Source of the DNA: an uncultured Chitinophagaceae bacterium
GTDB lineage: Bacteria > Bacteroidota > Bacteroidia > Chitinophagales > Chitinophagaceae
Length of the DNA stretch: 18,466 nucleotides
Reading direction: 5' to 3'
NCBI GenBank assembly: GCA_937919945.1
Contig: CALESY010000160.1
Location: 1-18,466, forward strand
A program made the position numbers and the translations under genes. The stretch's first letter is position 1. Each line of letters starts with the position of its first letter. Positions 6,578-12,711 of this stretch are shown piece by piece. The notes under the pieces were generated by a model. That model was not told the origin of the DNA. It made no database searches and worked only from the letters and a program-made list of their open reading frames with translations.

Positions 6578-6994
6578 ATGGAAAAATTGTATGAAGCCGA
6601 AGTAACCACATTAGCAGGGAGAAATGGTCACTCAAAATCATCTGATGGATTGTTAGACATAGATGTAAGATTCCCAAAAGAAATGGGCGGTACCGGGGGA
6701 GCAACTAACCCCGAACAATTATTTGCAGCAGCTTGGTCGGCTTGTTTTGGTACGAGTGTAACAATTGCTGCAGGAATTGACAAAGTTAAAATTGGGGAAC
6801 TTACTGTAACAGCTAAAATAGGTGTTTTACATGATAACGGTAGTTTTGATATTGGCGCGCATCTTCTTATCAAAATAAACGACGTGGATTATGATACCGC
6901 AAAAAAACTTGTTGACACGGCAAAGTCAATTTGTTCGTATTCAAAAGCAACTAAGGGAAATATTAACGCAGTTTATGAAGTTGTAACAAACTAA
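6578..6994 (+). CDS. Organic hydroperoxide resistance protein (Ohr/OsmC family)
   Basis: This 138-residue cytoplasmic peroxidase of the Ohr subgroup reduces organic and lipid hydroperoxides with a reactive cysteine pair, usually recycled by a lipoylated protein or dithiol. Visible features are the Ohr N-terminus (YEAEVTTLAGRNGHSKSSDG, then LDIDVRFPKEMGG), NPEQLFAAAWSACFG with peroxidatic Cys56, and SICSYSKATKGN with resolving Cys119. Length and motif spacing match full-length Ohr. It is probably co-transcribed with the VOC gene 79 bp downstream and divergent from an HxlR regulator, whereas ohr genes are classically controlled by the MarR-type OhrR. It lies within the tRNA-Pro-flanked block. 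Confidence 0.94.
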   Translation: MEKLYEAEVTTLAGRNGHSKSSDGLLDIDVRFPKEMGGTGGATNPEQLFAAAWSACFGTSVTIAAGIDKVKIGELTVTAKIGVLHDNGSFDIGAHLLIKINDVDYDTAKKLVDTAKSICSYSKATKGNINAVYEVVTN

Positions 6995-7073
6995 TTAAAA
7001 CGATAATTAAGGTATTGATTTAGCGAATTAAATATTAAAACTAAAATAACAAAAAAAATAAATTTTAATAAAC

Positions 7074-7448
7074 ATGGTAAACACTCTAAACTGGTTTGAA
7101 ATCCCGGCAACAGATTTCGCAAGAGCAACTGCATTTTATGCAAAAGTTTTAGATGCTCAAATTCATGTAGACCCTAATCCCAATATGCGATATGCATATT
7201 TGCCATCTGATCCGCAAAAAGGCGGATTTGGCGGAGCAATAGCTTGTGGCGAAAACTTTGTTCCTGCTATGACTGGCACAACTGTTTACTTAGATGGTGG
7301 AAATGACCTTTCAGTTCCATTAGGCAGAGTAGAAAGTGCTGGCGGAACAGTTATTCTGCCGAAAACTGCTATTGGTGAAAACAGGGGCTTTATTGCACTT
7401 TTTATCGATACAGAAGGAAACAAAATTGGATTCCATTCTCTGGGATAA
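7074..7448 (+). CDS. VOC-superfamily protein
   Basis: This 124-residue vicinal-oxygen-chelate fold protein begins LNWFEIPATDFARATAFYAK, then LDAQIHVDPNPNMRYAYLP, and ends IALFIDTEGNKIGFHSLG, the pattern of the predicted enzyme related to lactoylglutathione lyase (YdcJ/PhnB-like small VOC proteins). Function and substrate are unknown. The VOC fold and its position behind an ohr gene suggest detoxification of reactive electrophiles. It follows Ohr by 79 very AT-rich bases with no terminator between, so co-transcription is likely. It is not closely similar to the VOC gene at 3165 or the remnant at 5944-6013. A strong terminator follows at 7552. Confidence 0.9.
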   Translation: MVNTLNWFEIPATDFARATAFYAKVLDAQIHVDPNPNMRYAYLPSDPQKGGFGGAIACGENFVPAMTGTTVYLDGGNDLSVPLGRVESAGGTVILPKTAIGENRGFIALFIDTEGNKIGFHSLG

Positions 7449-7551
7449 TACAAAGTTCTCCTGTATCTTTTTCAAATAGCTGTAGAAGTGTAATATTTCT
7501 ACTTTGAACGCCATACAATGCTGCAAAGCATTTCAGTAACTTCTAGTAAAC

Positions 7552-7581
7552 GACAAAAGCACCAATACTGGTGCTTTTGTC
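7552..7581. terminator. Bidirectional terminator between VOC gene and tRNA-Pro
   Basis: GACAAAAGCACCA (7552-7564), loop ATAC, and TGGTGCTTTTGTC (7569-7581) form a perfect 13-bp stem with A/T runs on both sides. It ends the ohr-VOC transcript and, on the minus strand, the tRNA-Ser/tRNA-Pro transcript, whose mature 3' end is 8 nt away. Confidence 0.85.
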
Positions 7582-7587
7582 TTGCTC

Positions 7588-7607
7588 GTCGGGAAGACAG
7601 GATTCGA
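7588..7607 (-). repeat. Right copy of 20-bp direct repeat, within tRNA-Pro
   Basis: It is identical to 5926-5945. This copy belongs to the intact tRNA-Pro: the 3' acceptor strand, the T-arm 3' strand and part of the T loop, plus one base of 3' flank (7588). It is the usual location of tRNA attachment sites. Confidence 0.75.
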
Positions 7608-7662
7608 ACCTGCGACCCCCTGGTCCCAAACCAGATGCGCTACCGGCCTGCGCTACTTCCCG
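7589..7662 (-). tRNA. tRNA-Pro(TGG)
   Basis: On the minus strand the 5' acceptor CGGGAAG (7662-7656) pairs with CTTCCCG (7596-7590), followed by discriminator A at 7589. The anticodon stem-loop reads TCTGG-TTTGGGA-CCAGG, giving anticodon TGG. The T arm GCAGG-TTCGAAT-CCTGT is canonical. CCA is not encoded (CGA follows). It lies 37 nt downstream of tRNA-Ser in the same transcript. Confidence 0.96.
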
Positions 7663-7699
7663 AGCTTTCAGGAATCAATCTTCGCTGAAAAAAATCCAG

Positions 7700-7788
7700 C
7701 GGTGAGGGCGGGATTCGAACCCGCGGTACGGTTTGACCCGTACGACAGTTTAGCAAACTGTTGGTTTCGGCCTCTCACCCACCTCACC
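7700..7788 (-). tRNA. tRNA-Ser(GCT)
   Basis: On the minus strand the acceptor GGTGAGG (7788-7782) pairs with CCTCACC (7707-7701), with discriminator G at 7700. The anticodon stem-loop ACAGT-TTGCTAA-ACTGT gives anticodon GCT. A long variable arm (GTACGG/CCGTAC) is characteristic of tRNA-Ser, and the T arm is GCGGG-TTCGAAT-CCCGC. Total 89 nt; CCA is not encoded. Confidence 0.96.
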
Positions 7789-7849
7789 ATTACCGTAAGC
7801 TAAGCCTACTAAGTATGTTAGCCGATTGATAATCCCTTTTTGGGGACTG

Positions 7850-7879
7850 CAAAGATAACTGTATTAGCGAAATAACAAA
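7850..7879 (-). promoter_or_regulatory. Promoter of the tRNA-Ser/tRNA-Pro operon
   Basis: On the minus strand TTTG at 7879-7876 (-33) and TATCTTTG at 7857-7850 (exact -7 consensus) are 18 bp apart. Transcription would start near 7843, about 55 nt before the 5' end of tRNA-Ser. Confidence 0.7.
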
Positions 7880-7914
7880 AGAAATTTTGATTGCTTCATA
7901 TATGCCATTTCATG

Positions 7915-8510
7915 CTATGATTGTTTAGGTGTGTATTGGTTGGCTCGTATGTTTTGTGCGGCTTTATTAACGGTTTCTGCAATGCGTTTATCCCTTGTTT
8001 CCGCTCTTTTGGCATTACTAATCCATTCTAATATTCCACGCTTTACGGATTTTGGGAATGCATCAAAATAACCTTTGGCGGCTTTGTTCTTTTTCAATGC
8101 AGCTAGCAGGTCGTCCGGTATTTTAATGGCATCAATATCATTTAGAGCATCCCAAGTACCGGTTGCTTTAGCTAACTCTACCATCTTTACACCGGCAGGC
8201 ATCATCAATCCAGCTTTCGTCAGTCTATCAACACTTGCTTTGTTGATAGCACTCCATCTGCTCTTAGGCTTACGCTTAGAAAAAAATTGATAATAGCTCA
8301 GCTCATCCCGCTTATTGGGTTTGCTATCTATCCAGCCAAAGCATAATGCTTCCTCTACTGCTTCGGGGTAATATACGCTTGGTACATCTGTACCTTTCTT
8401 GTACATAATAAGCCATACGGATGCTTCTTTTTCATGGTTTTTCTCCAGCCATTTGCGCCATACATTACGCGATTTGTATAGAATGTCTTGACACCGTTTT
8501 TGAGTTCCAT
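7915..8510 (-). pseudogene. YdeI/OmpD-associated-family gene with a 1-nt frameshift near its start
   Basis: The intact frame runs from 8406 or further upstream to the stop at 7915, giving 163 residues from the first ATG (MYKKGTDVPSVYYPEAV, ALCFGWIDSKPNKRDE, YYQFFSKRKPKSRWS), typical of the YdeI family of unknown function. The family normally has about 35 more N-terminal residues. These are present upstream but split: ATG at 8510 reads MELKNGVKTFYTN, and then the -1 frame reads RNVWRKWLEKNHEKEASVWL straight into MYKK. One missing T at about 8472 (AATCG for AATTCG) would restore a 198-residue protein. It may be a true frameshift or a sequencing error. The restored start is 14 nt after the preceding gene's stop, suggesting a shared transcript. 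Confidence 0.78.
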
Positions 8511-8524
8511 AACAGGAAGTATTA

Positions 8525-9634
8525 TTACCTGTTAAATATATACTGCATTTGTATCAGAAAATAATTTCGTTGAATATATGTTGTATTATTATCAGCCTTA
8601 CCAGCGAAGCTATTGCGGTAACTGATGCCAGCACCAATGTTTTTGGTGAGTAGATAGCTCAGATTGACAGTAGCACCCACATCTGTTTTAGGTAGTTTTT
8701 TGCCTGTTGTTGCAAGATGCTCGTTGATAGTATTGATGGTTGCATCGTCTGTTATTACACGCTGTATGTCAACACCTGCAACTACGTACAATTTTTTGTA
8801 CAACTTAATAGAAACGCCAGGGTTGAACTGAATGTATGGCAGATTGCGGCTTTGTTGCTCGTACCTCTCCGTTACAGTACGCATTATACCAACGGTTTGT
8901 GATGTGTCAGACGTATTTATTATTGGCTCTTCTGTAACAGTTATATGCTTCACAGATACATTTTGCTTGCCTTGCACGAAAGCCAGCCCCGTTTGTATAG
9001 ACACACTACCACTGAGTCTGTTATTAAGCATTATGCCAGCTGCAATGCTGCTGTAAGACTGATACATAGCCATACCGGTATTAATGCCGAATGTTGTTTT
9101 TGCATAGGTTTCATTATCGGTATAAGGCAAGTATAAAGGAAGGGTATTATGCTTTTTGATGGATGGTAACATTTCGTTGGTTTTATCTACACTTTTAGTT
9201 TCTTCTTTAGCTATGGTTTTGGTGGTACTATCGATTTCTTGTTTCGTAAATTCTTCGGTTTTGTTTTTTAGTGGTACAGGTACTTTTTGTGTATCGAAGT
9301 GCTTATAAGTAGTTGTTATCTGTGCAGTAGCTGGCTGATGATTAACATAAGATGAAGGTGTGTATGGGGCTGGCGATTCTTGTTTGTTTGTTATTTGGTG
9401 AACAACAGCATTTTCTTCGGGGGTGTATAACGACAAGACAGATATAACTGCGAACAATATAGTAGCTGCCGCGGCGTAAGACTTGTACACAACAGGCAAC
9501 AGCATCATTTTATGCATGTTTTCTTTATTGCCATCCAGCATAGATTGCATACGCTCCCAGTTTGCCTCGTCAAAAGCAATGATTTCGTCTGCTACTACAC
9601 GGGTTATTTCTTTATCAAACTCGCTGTTGTTCAT
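8525..9634 (-). CDS. Membrane-anchored protein with beta-barrel-like C-terminus, probable anti-sigma factor
   Basis: This 369-residue protein has three parts. Residues 1-45 are cytoplasmic and acidic-helical (FDKEITRVVADEIIAFDEANWERMQSML), as in Bacteroidota anti-sigma proteins. Residues about 52-70 form a transmembrane helix (AAAATILFAVISVLSL). Residues about 71-165 are a Thr/Lys/Glu-rich linker. Residues about 180-369 show alternating amphipathic strands (TFGINTGMAMYQSYSS, GVSIKLYKKLYVVAGVDI, GATVNLSYLLTKNIGAGISY) ending FLIQMQYIFNR, resembling an outer-membrane barrel of the PorT/OMP_b-brl type. It begins 1 nt after the stop of the ECF sigma gene, so the two are translationally coupled. 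Its role as inhibitor of that sigma factor is inferred from position and topology. Confidence 0.75.
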   Translation of the reverse strand: MNNSEFDKEITRVVADEIIAFDEANWERMQSMLDGNKENMHKMMLLPVVYKSYAAAATILFAVISVLSLYTPEENAVVHQITNKQESPAPYTPSSYVNHQPATAQITTTYKHFDTQKVPVPLKNKTEEFTKQEIDSTTKTIAKEETKSVDKTNEMLPSIKKHNTLPLYLPYTDNETYAKTTFGINTGMAMYQSYSSIAAGIMLNNRLSGSVSIQTGLAFVQGKQNVSVKHITVTEEPIINTSDTSQTVGIMRTVTERYEQQSRNLPYIQFNPGVSIKLYKKLYVVAGVDIQRVITDDATINTINEHLATTGKKLPKTDVGATVNLSYLLTKNIGAGISYRNSFAGKADNNTTYIQRNYFLIQMQYIFNR

Positions 9635-9635
9635 G

Positions 9636-10202
9636 TCACTTACGTTTACGTTGATAATGAGATATTTTTTCCTTCATCATTTCTCTTGCTTTGTTCAGGT
9701 ACCAATAAGAGGTGCCTTCTTTTATGTCTAATTGACCAGCAATTTCTTTATGCTCCAATCCTTCAAACACGTGCAGGTTGAACACGGTACGGTATGTTTC
9801 GGGCAAGCCCTGCAATGCCTGTATTATTTCTTTAAAGCCCATTTGTTGCAATGCATCGTTGCCCGTTGGTGTTTGTATAGATGCAAGGGTATTTTCTCCT
9901 ATTTCGGTAAAGTATAATGCTTTCAACTTTTTGCCTACCCTCAACTGGTCGAGGCAGGTATTTACCATTACACGTTTCATCCAACCTTCAAAAGAGCCAT
10001 TGTTATCAAATGAGTTTATTTTGGTGAATATTTTATAAAACCCGTCATTCAGCCATTGTTCAGCATCATGTTGTGTAGGAGCGTAACGCATACATAACTT
10101 CATAAAGTTGCTATAGTATTTTTTGTATAAATACTCCTGCGCTTTACGTTCTTGTTTTTTACAACCTTCTATCAGTTCAAAATCTGTATAAGCCTGCACC
10201 AC
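9636..10202 (-). CDS. ECF-type RNA polymerase sigma factor
   Basis: About 188 residues. Sigma region 2 is visible as YLYKKYYSNFMKLCMRY, then DAEQWLNDGFYKIFTKI and GSFEGWMKRVMVNTCLDQLR. Region 4 follows at the C-terminus (ALQGLPETYRTVFNLHVFEG, then HKEIAGQLDIKEGTSYWYLN), a helix-turn-helix for the -35/-33 element. The start is uncertain: in-frame GTG codons at 10202 and 10199 place the start just before YTDFELIEG, where relatives begin, while a TTG at 10244 would add 14 residues of poor fit. It is coupled to the membrane/beta-barrel gene by TGA-C-ATG. A 29-bp near-palindrome lies upstream and could be its regulatory site. The genes it controls are unknown. Confidence 0.9.
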   Translation of the reverse strand: MVQAYTDFELIEGCKKQERKAQEYLYKKYYSNFMKLCMRYAPTQHDAEQWLNDGFYKIFTKINSFDNNGSFEGWMKRVMVNTCLDQLRVGKKLKALYFTEIGENTLASIQTPTGNDALQQMGFKEIIQALQGLPETYRTVFNLHVFEGLEHKEIAGQLDIKEGTSYWYLNKAREMMKEKISHYQRKRK

Positions 10203-10247
10203 GTTGTTTTGGAATGCCAATAATACTATAGTGTCTGTATACAATAC

Positions 10248-10276
10248 AGCAGCACTGTAAATTTTACAATGCTGCT
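10248..10276. promoter_or_regulatory. 29-bp near-perfect palindrome upstream of the sigma factor gene
   Basis: AGCAGCACTGTAAA (10248-10261), one central T, and TTTACAATGCTGCT (10263-10276) form an inverted repeat with 13 of 14 arm positions matching. It lies between the lipoprotein gene and the sigma gene. It lacks a following T tract on the minus strand, so it is a weak terminator candidate and a better operator or RNA-structure candidate. Confidence 0.5.
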
Positions 10277-10300
10277 ACATCCCTATCATCCTCTTTACCT

Positions 10301-10855
10301 TTATGGTAAGACAACAGCGTCTTTACCAGCCGTCTTGTCAATATGGCAGCAGTCCGTTGCGATTGTATACACCTCGTCTACTACTTTATTACCGTTTTTA
10401 TAGCCTACAAATCGCACTTGTGTTGTAGTGTTTTGATTACCACGCACCCAAAAATCATTAAATACCACATACACTTGCCTATAACTATCGTACTCGTAAA
10501 GGCTCGCAGGCAGTTTTCTACCAGCCATATCTTCCGTATGAAAAGAAGACAACATTACAGTATTGCCCGAAGCATCAGTTACTTTCAGGTCAATCATCCT
10601 GAACTCTTGTGTACAAAGAATTCCTTCACAATCAGGATGGTTCGGATTGTCACCTCCACCACGGTCTGATGTGTCAACGGGTGGTTTAGTAGTGTCTACA
10701 CCTGAGTTGCTACCGCTGCCAGTTCCTGTACCTATTTTAGAGGCACTATTCTTGCCAGTATTTGGCGATGTGCCTGGTGTGTTGTTTTGCAGCTTAGAGC
10801 AACTGACAATGCTAATAGCTAGTGCCGCGAAAATCGTCATTAATTTGTACTTCAT
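10301..10855 (-). CDS. Hypothetical lipoprotein with Gly/Ser/Thr-rich linker
   Basis: This 184-residue protein starts at the ATG at 10855, giving a lipoprotein signal peptide MKYKLMTIFAALAISIVSC with Cys19 as the lipidated residue; the longer frame upstream has no signal-like start. Residues about 25-75 form a low-complexity spacer (GTGTGSGSNSG, TTKPPVDTSDRGGG). The C-terminal domain (about 80-184) has four cysteines (CEGILC, DCCHIDK) and alternating strand-like segments (QEFRMIDLKVTD, QVYVVFNDFWVRG, TTQVRFVGYKNG) that suggest a small beta-sandwich. I do not recognise the family. It lies directly upstream of the sigma gene in the same direction, with a palindrome between them; a functional link is possible but not shown. 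Confidence 0.75.
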   Translation of the reverse strand: MKYKLMTIFAALAISIVSCSKLQNNTPGTSPNTGKNSASKIGTGTGSGSNSGVDTTKPPVDTSDRGGGDNPNHPDCEGILCTQEFRMIDLKVTDASGNTVMLSSFHTEDMAGRKLPASLYEYDSYRQVYVVFNDFWVRGNQNTTTQVRFVGYKNGNKVVDEVYTIATDCCHIDKTAGKDAVVLP

Positions 10856-10949
10856 AAACTCTGCGTTTTTTAGGTTTGAAAAAAATACTTGTCTGAAATA
10901 ATAGACGCAAATCCATGAACTAACCTTGGTTACAGCCATATTTAAATGA

Positions 10950-10974
10950 AAAAACCGACATATAGTCGGTTTTT
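10950..10974. terminator. Intrinsic terminator downstream of dnaA
   Basis: AAAAACCGAC (10950-10959), loop ATATA, and GTCGGTTTTT (10965-10974) form a 10-bp stem. On the minus strand, the direction of dnaA, it ends in a run of six Ts. It lies 21 nt after the dnaA stop codon. Confidence 0.85.
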
Positions 10975-10995
10975 ATTCACTAAAGAGTTAATATT

Positions 10996-12474
10996 TTATA
11001 TGCTTGCTAGTTGCACTTTTTGCTGCAACTCCAGCAGGTGCTCTTTGTATTCAGTATCGGTATCCATCAGGTTTTCAACCGTTTGGCAAGAGTGGATAAC
11101 AGTAGTATGGTCGAAGCCGCCAAAATGTTCACCAATATTTTTGAGCGAGCTTTTGGTAAACTTCTTGGCAAGGTACATGGTTATTTGCCTTGCTTGTACC
11201 ACTTCGCGTTTGCGAGTTTTTGCCAACAACCTGTCGTAAGGTAAGTGGAAATAATCGCAAACCATTTTCTGTATGTTCTCTATCGTTAATTCGCGAGCAG
11301 AAGTTTTTACAAAATTCTTCATCACACGCTTGGCGAGGTCAATGTCTATTTCTTTCTTGTTAAGTGTTGCTTGTGCAAAGAGGGCTATCAGCGCACCTTC
11401 CAGTTCGCGAACATTGCTTTGTACATTATACGCCACATACTTCACTACATCTTCAGGTATTTCCAAGCCTTCCTGCCTCATTTTCACTTGCAGTATGTGC
11501 TGACGAGTTTCAAAGTCGGGTGATTGTATGTCTGCATTCAGCCCCCAACGGAAACGGCTCAACAGGCGCTCCTGCATACCCTCTAAATCTTTGGGTGGGG
11601 TATCGCTTGTAAGGATAATTTGTTTGCCGCTTTGATGGAGGTGATTGAAGATGGCAAAGAATACATCTTGTGTTTTGGCAGCAGGTACGAATAAGTGAAT
11701 ATCGTCCACTATCAACACATCTATCAGTTGATAAAAATGTATGAAGTCATTTACCTCATTATTTTTTGAGTGCTCGATAAATTGGTTGATGAATTTTTCG
11801 GCACTTACATACAATACAGCCTTATTGGGGTGTAGTCTTCTCACCTCATTGCCTATTGCCTGCACCAAGTGTGTTTTTCCCCAACCAACACCGCCGAACA
11901 CAACTAATGGGTTGAAGGCAGTGGCACCTGGCTTTTGAGCTACATGCTGCCCGGCAGAGCGTGCTACACGATTGCAATCGCCCTCTACATAATTCTCAAA
12001 TGTATAGTTGGCGTTTAATTGTGGGTCTATCTGCATTCGCTTGAGCCCAGGTATAGCATACGGCGTTTTTATATTATGCGGGTCATCCCACTTGAGGGGC
12101 ATATCCACATAATTATTTTCCTTCGATGGTTTATTATACGTACTACCCGGCATGTTGATAGATGCAGGGTTGCGTTGTGATGCACTGCCTTCCATGAGTA
12201 TGCGGTACTCTAATCGGCCGTCTTTACCTAATACACGTTTGATGGTTTTGCCGAGCAGTTCTACAAAATGCTCTTCCAGCCATTCGTAAAAAAACTGACT
12301 TGGTACTTGCAGGGTTAGAATGTTGTTATCTAATGCAACAGCCTTTATAGGTTCGAACCAAGTTTGGTAGGTGCGCCAGTTGACATTATCCTTGATAATG
12401 TTCAGGCACTTGTCCCAAGCTGCTTCGGCTTCGTTTAAAATTTTATTAGAAGTATCGTAAAGGTTGTTATCCAT
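10996..12474 (-). CDS. dnaA: Chromosomal replication initiator protein DnaA
   Basis: This 492-residue AAA+ ATPase binds DnaA boxes at oriC and opens the origin. Domain I (about 15-90: AWDKCLNIIKDNVNWRTYQTWF) is followed by a linker to about 150. The AAA+ domain III has Walker A GGVGWGKT (194-201), Walker B LIVDDIHLF (254-262), sensor 1 ILTSD and the arginine-finger region ERLLSRFRWG (302-311). Domain IV holds YDRLLAKTRKREVVQARQ and the DnaA signature FDHTTVIHS (454-462). The residue before the invariant DHTTV is Phe454 where most DnaA proteins have Arg (GGRDHTTV). It starts at the ATG at 12474. It is transcribed alone, with a terminator after it and 237 bp of noncoding DNA before it. No cluster of DnaA boxes is visible around it. 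Confidence 0.98.
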   Translation of the reverse strand: MDNNLYDTSNKILNEAEAAWDKCLNIIKDNVNWRTYQTWFEPIKAVALDNNILTLQVPSQFFYEWLEEHFVELLGKTIKRVLGKDGRLEYRILMEGSASQRNPASINMPGSTYNKPSKENNYVDMPLKWDDPHNIKTPYAIPGLKRMQIDPQLNANYTFENYVEGDCNRVARSAGQHVAQKPGATAFNPLVVFGGVGWGKTHLVQAIGNEVRRLHPNKAVLYVSAEKFINQFIEHSKNNEVNDFIHFYQLIDVLIVDDIHLFVPAAKTQDVFFAIFNHLHQSGKQIILTSDTPPKDLEGMQERLLSRFRWGLNADIQSPDFETRQHILQVKMRQEGLEIPEDVVKYVAYNVQSNVRELEGALIALFAQATLNKKEIDIDLAKRVMKNFVKTSARELTIENIQKMVCDYFHLPYDRLLAKTRKREVVQARQITMYLAKKFTKSSLKNIGEHFGGFDHTTVIHSCQTVENLMDTDTEYKEHLLELQQKVQLASI

Positions 12475-12711
12475 ATTTGGCTAAGCAATCATCAAGTTAA
12501 TACCATTTTTTAATACTTAGGTAATTGTAGGGCGACGATTTTACTACCTGATAAAATTAATTTCTTTATACAGGTTTCGCCAGCACTTTCCTTACCTTCA
12601 AATTAGTATATCAGACGCCTCAAAAAAACTAACACACTTTTTTGTTTGGTTGCCCCTCCTCATTTCTTTGATGGGAGGACGAAGTTGCTAACAAATTGTT
12701 GAAAAAAAAAA
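12475..12711. other. Intergenic region upstream of dnaA
   Basis: These 237 AT-rich bases hold no open reading frame of note. They contain an imperfect hairpin (CCTCCTCAT 12655-12663 with ATGGGAGG 12671-12678, one bulged base) and an A9 tract (12702-12710) just after the nucleotidase stop codon. The dnaA promoter must lie here, but I see no exact -7 box. I found no exact TTATCCACA box, only one weak resemblance near 12573, so this does not look like oriC. Confidence 0.5.

Larger units (their letters stand above)
5926..7607. mobile_element. Putative small genomic island flanked by tRNA-Pro 3'-end repeats
   Basis: A 1.66-kb block lies between perfect 20-bp direct repeats (5926-5945, 7588-7607), the right copy being inside the intact tRNA-Pro gene. 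It carries a VOC gene remnant, an HxlR regulator, ohr-like and VOC genes, and a terminator. By eye it is more AT-rich than the flanking rluA-type and nhaA genes. No integrase, transposase or other mobility gene is present, so it would be a passive cassette, a decayed element, or the product of a rearrangement. The island reading is inference; the repeats are directly visible. Confidence 0.35.

Noticed and set aside
7582..7803. Plus-strand open frame with GFEPAT and GFEPAV motifs
   Set aside because: It is the antisense of the tRNA-Pro and tRNA-Ser genes; GFEP motifs are the well-known translation artefact of tRNA T-arms.
10343..10901. Plus-strand open frames over the lipoprotein gene
   Set aside because: The minus strand encodes a protein with a proper lipoprotein signal; the plus frames look like low-complexity shadows.
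12475..12711. Possible oriC next to dnaA
   Set aside because: No cluster of TTATCCACA-like boxes or repeated unwinding element is visible. In Bacteroidota the origin is often not beside dnaA.
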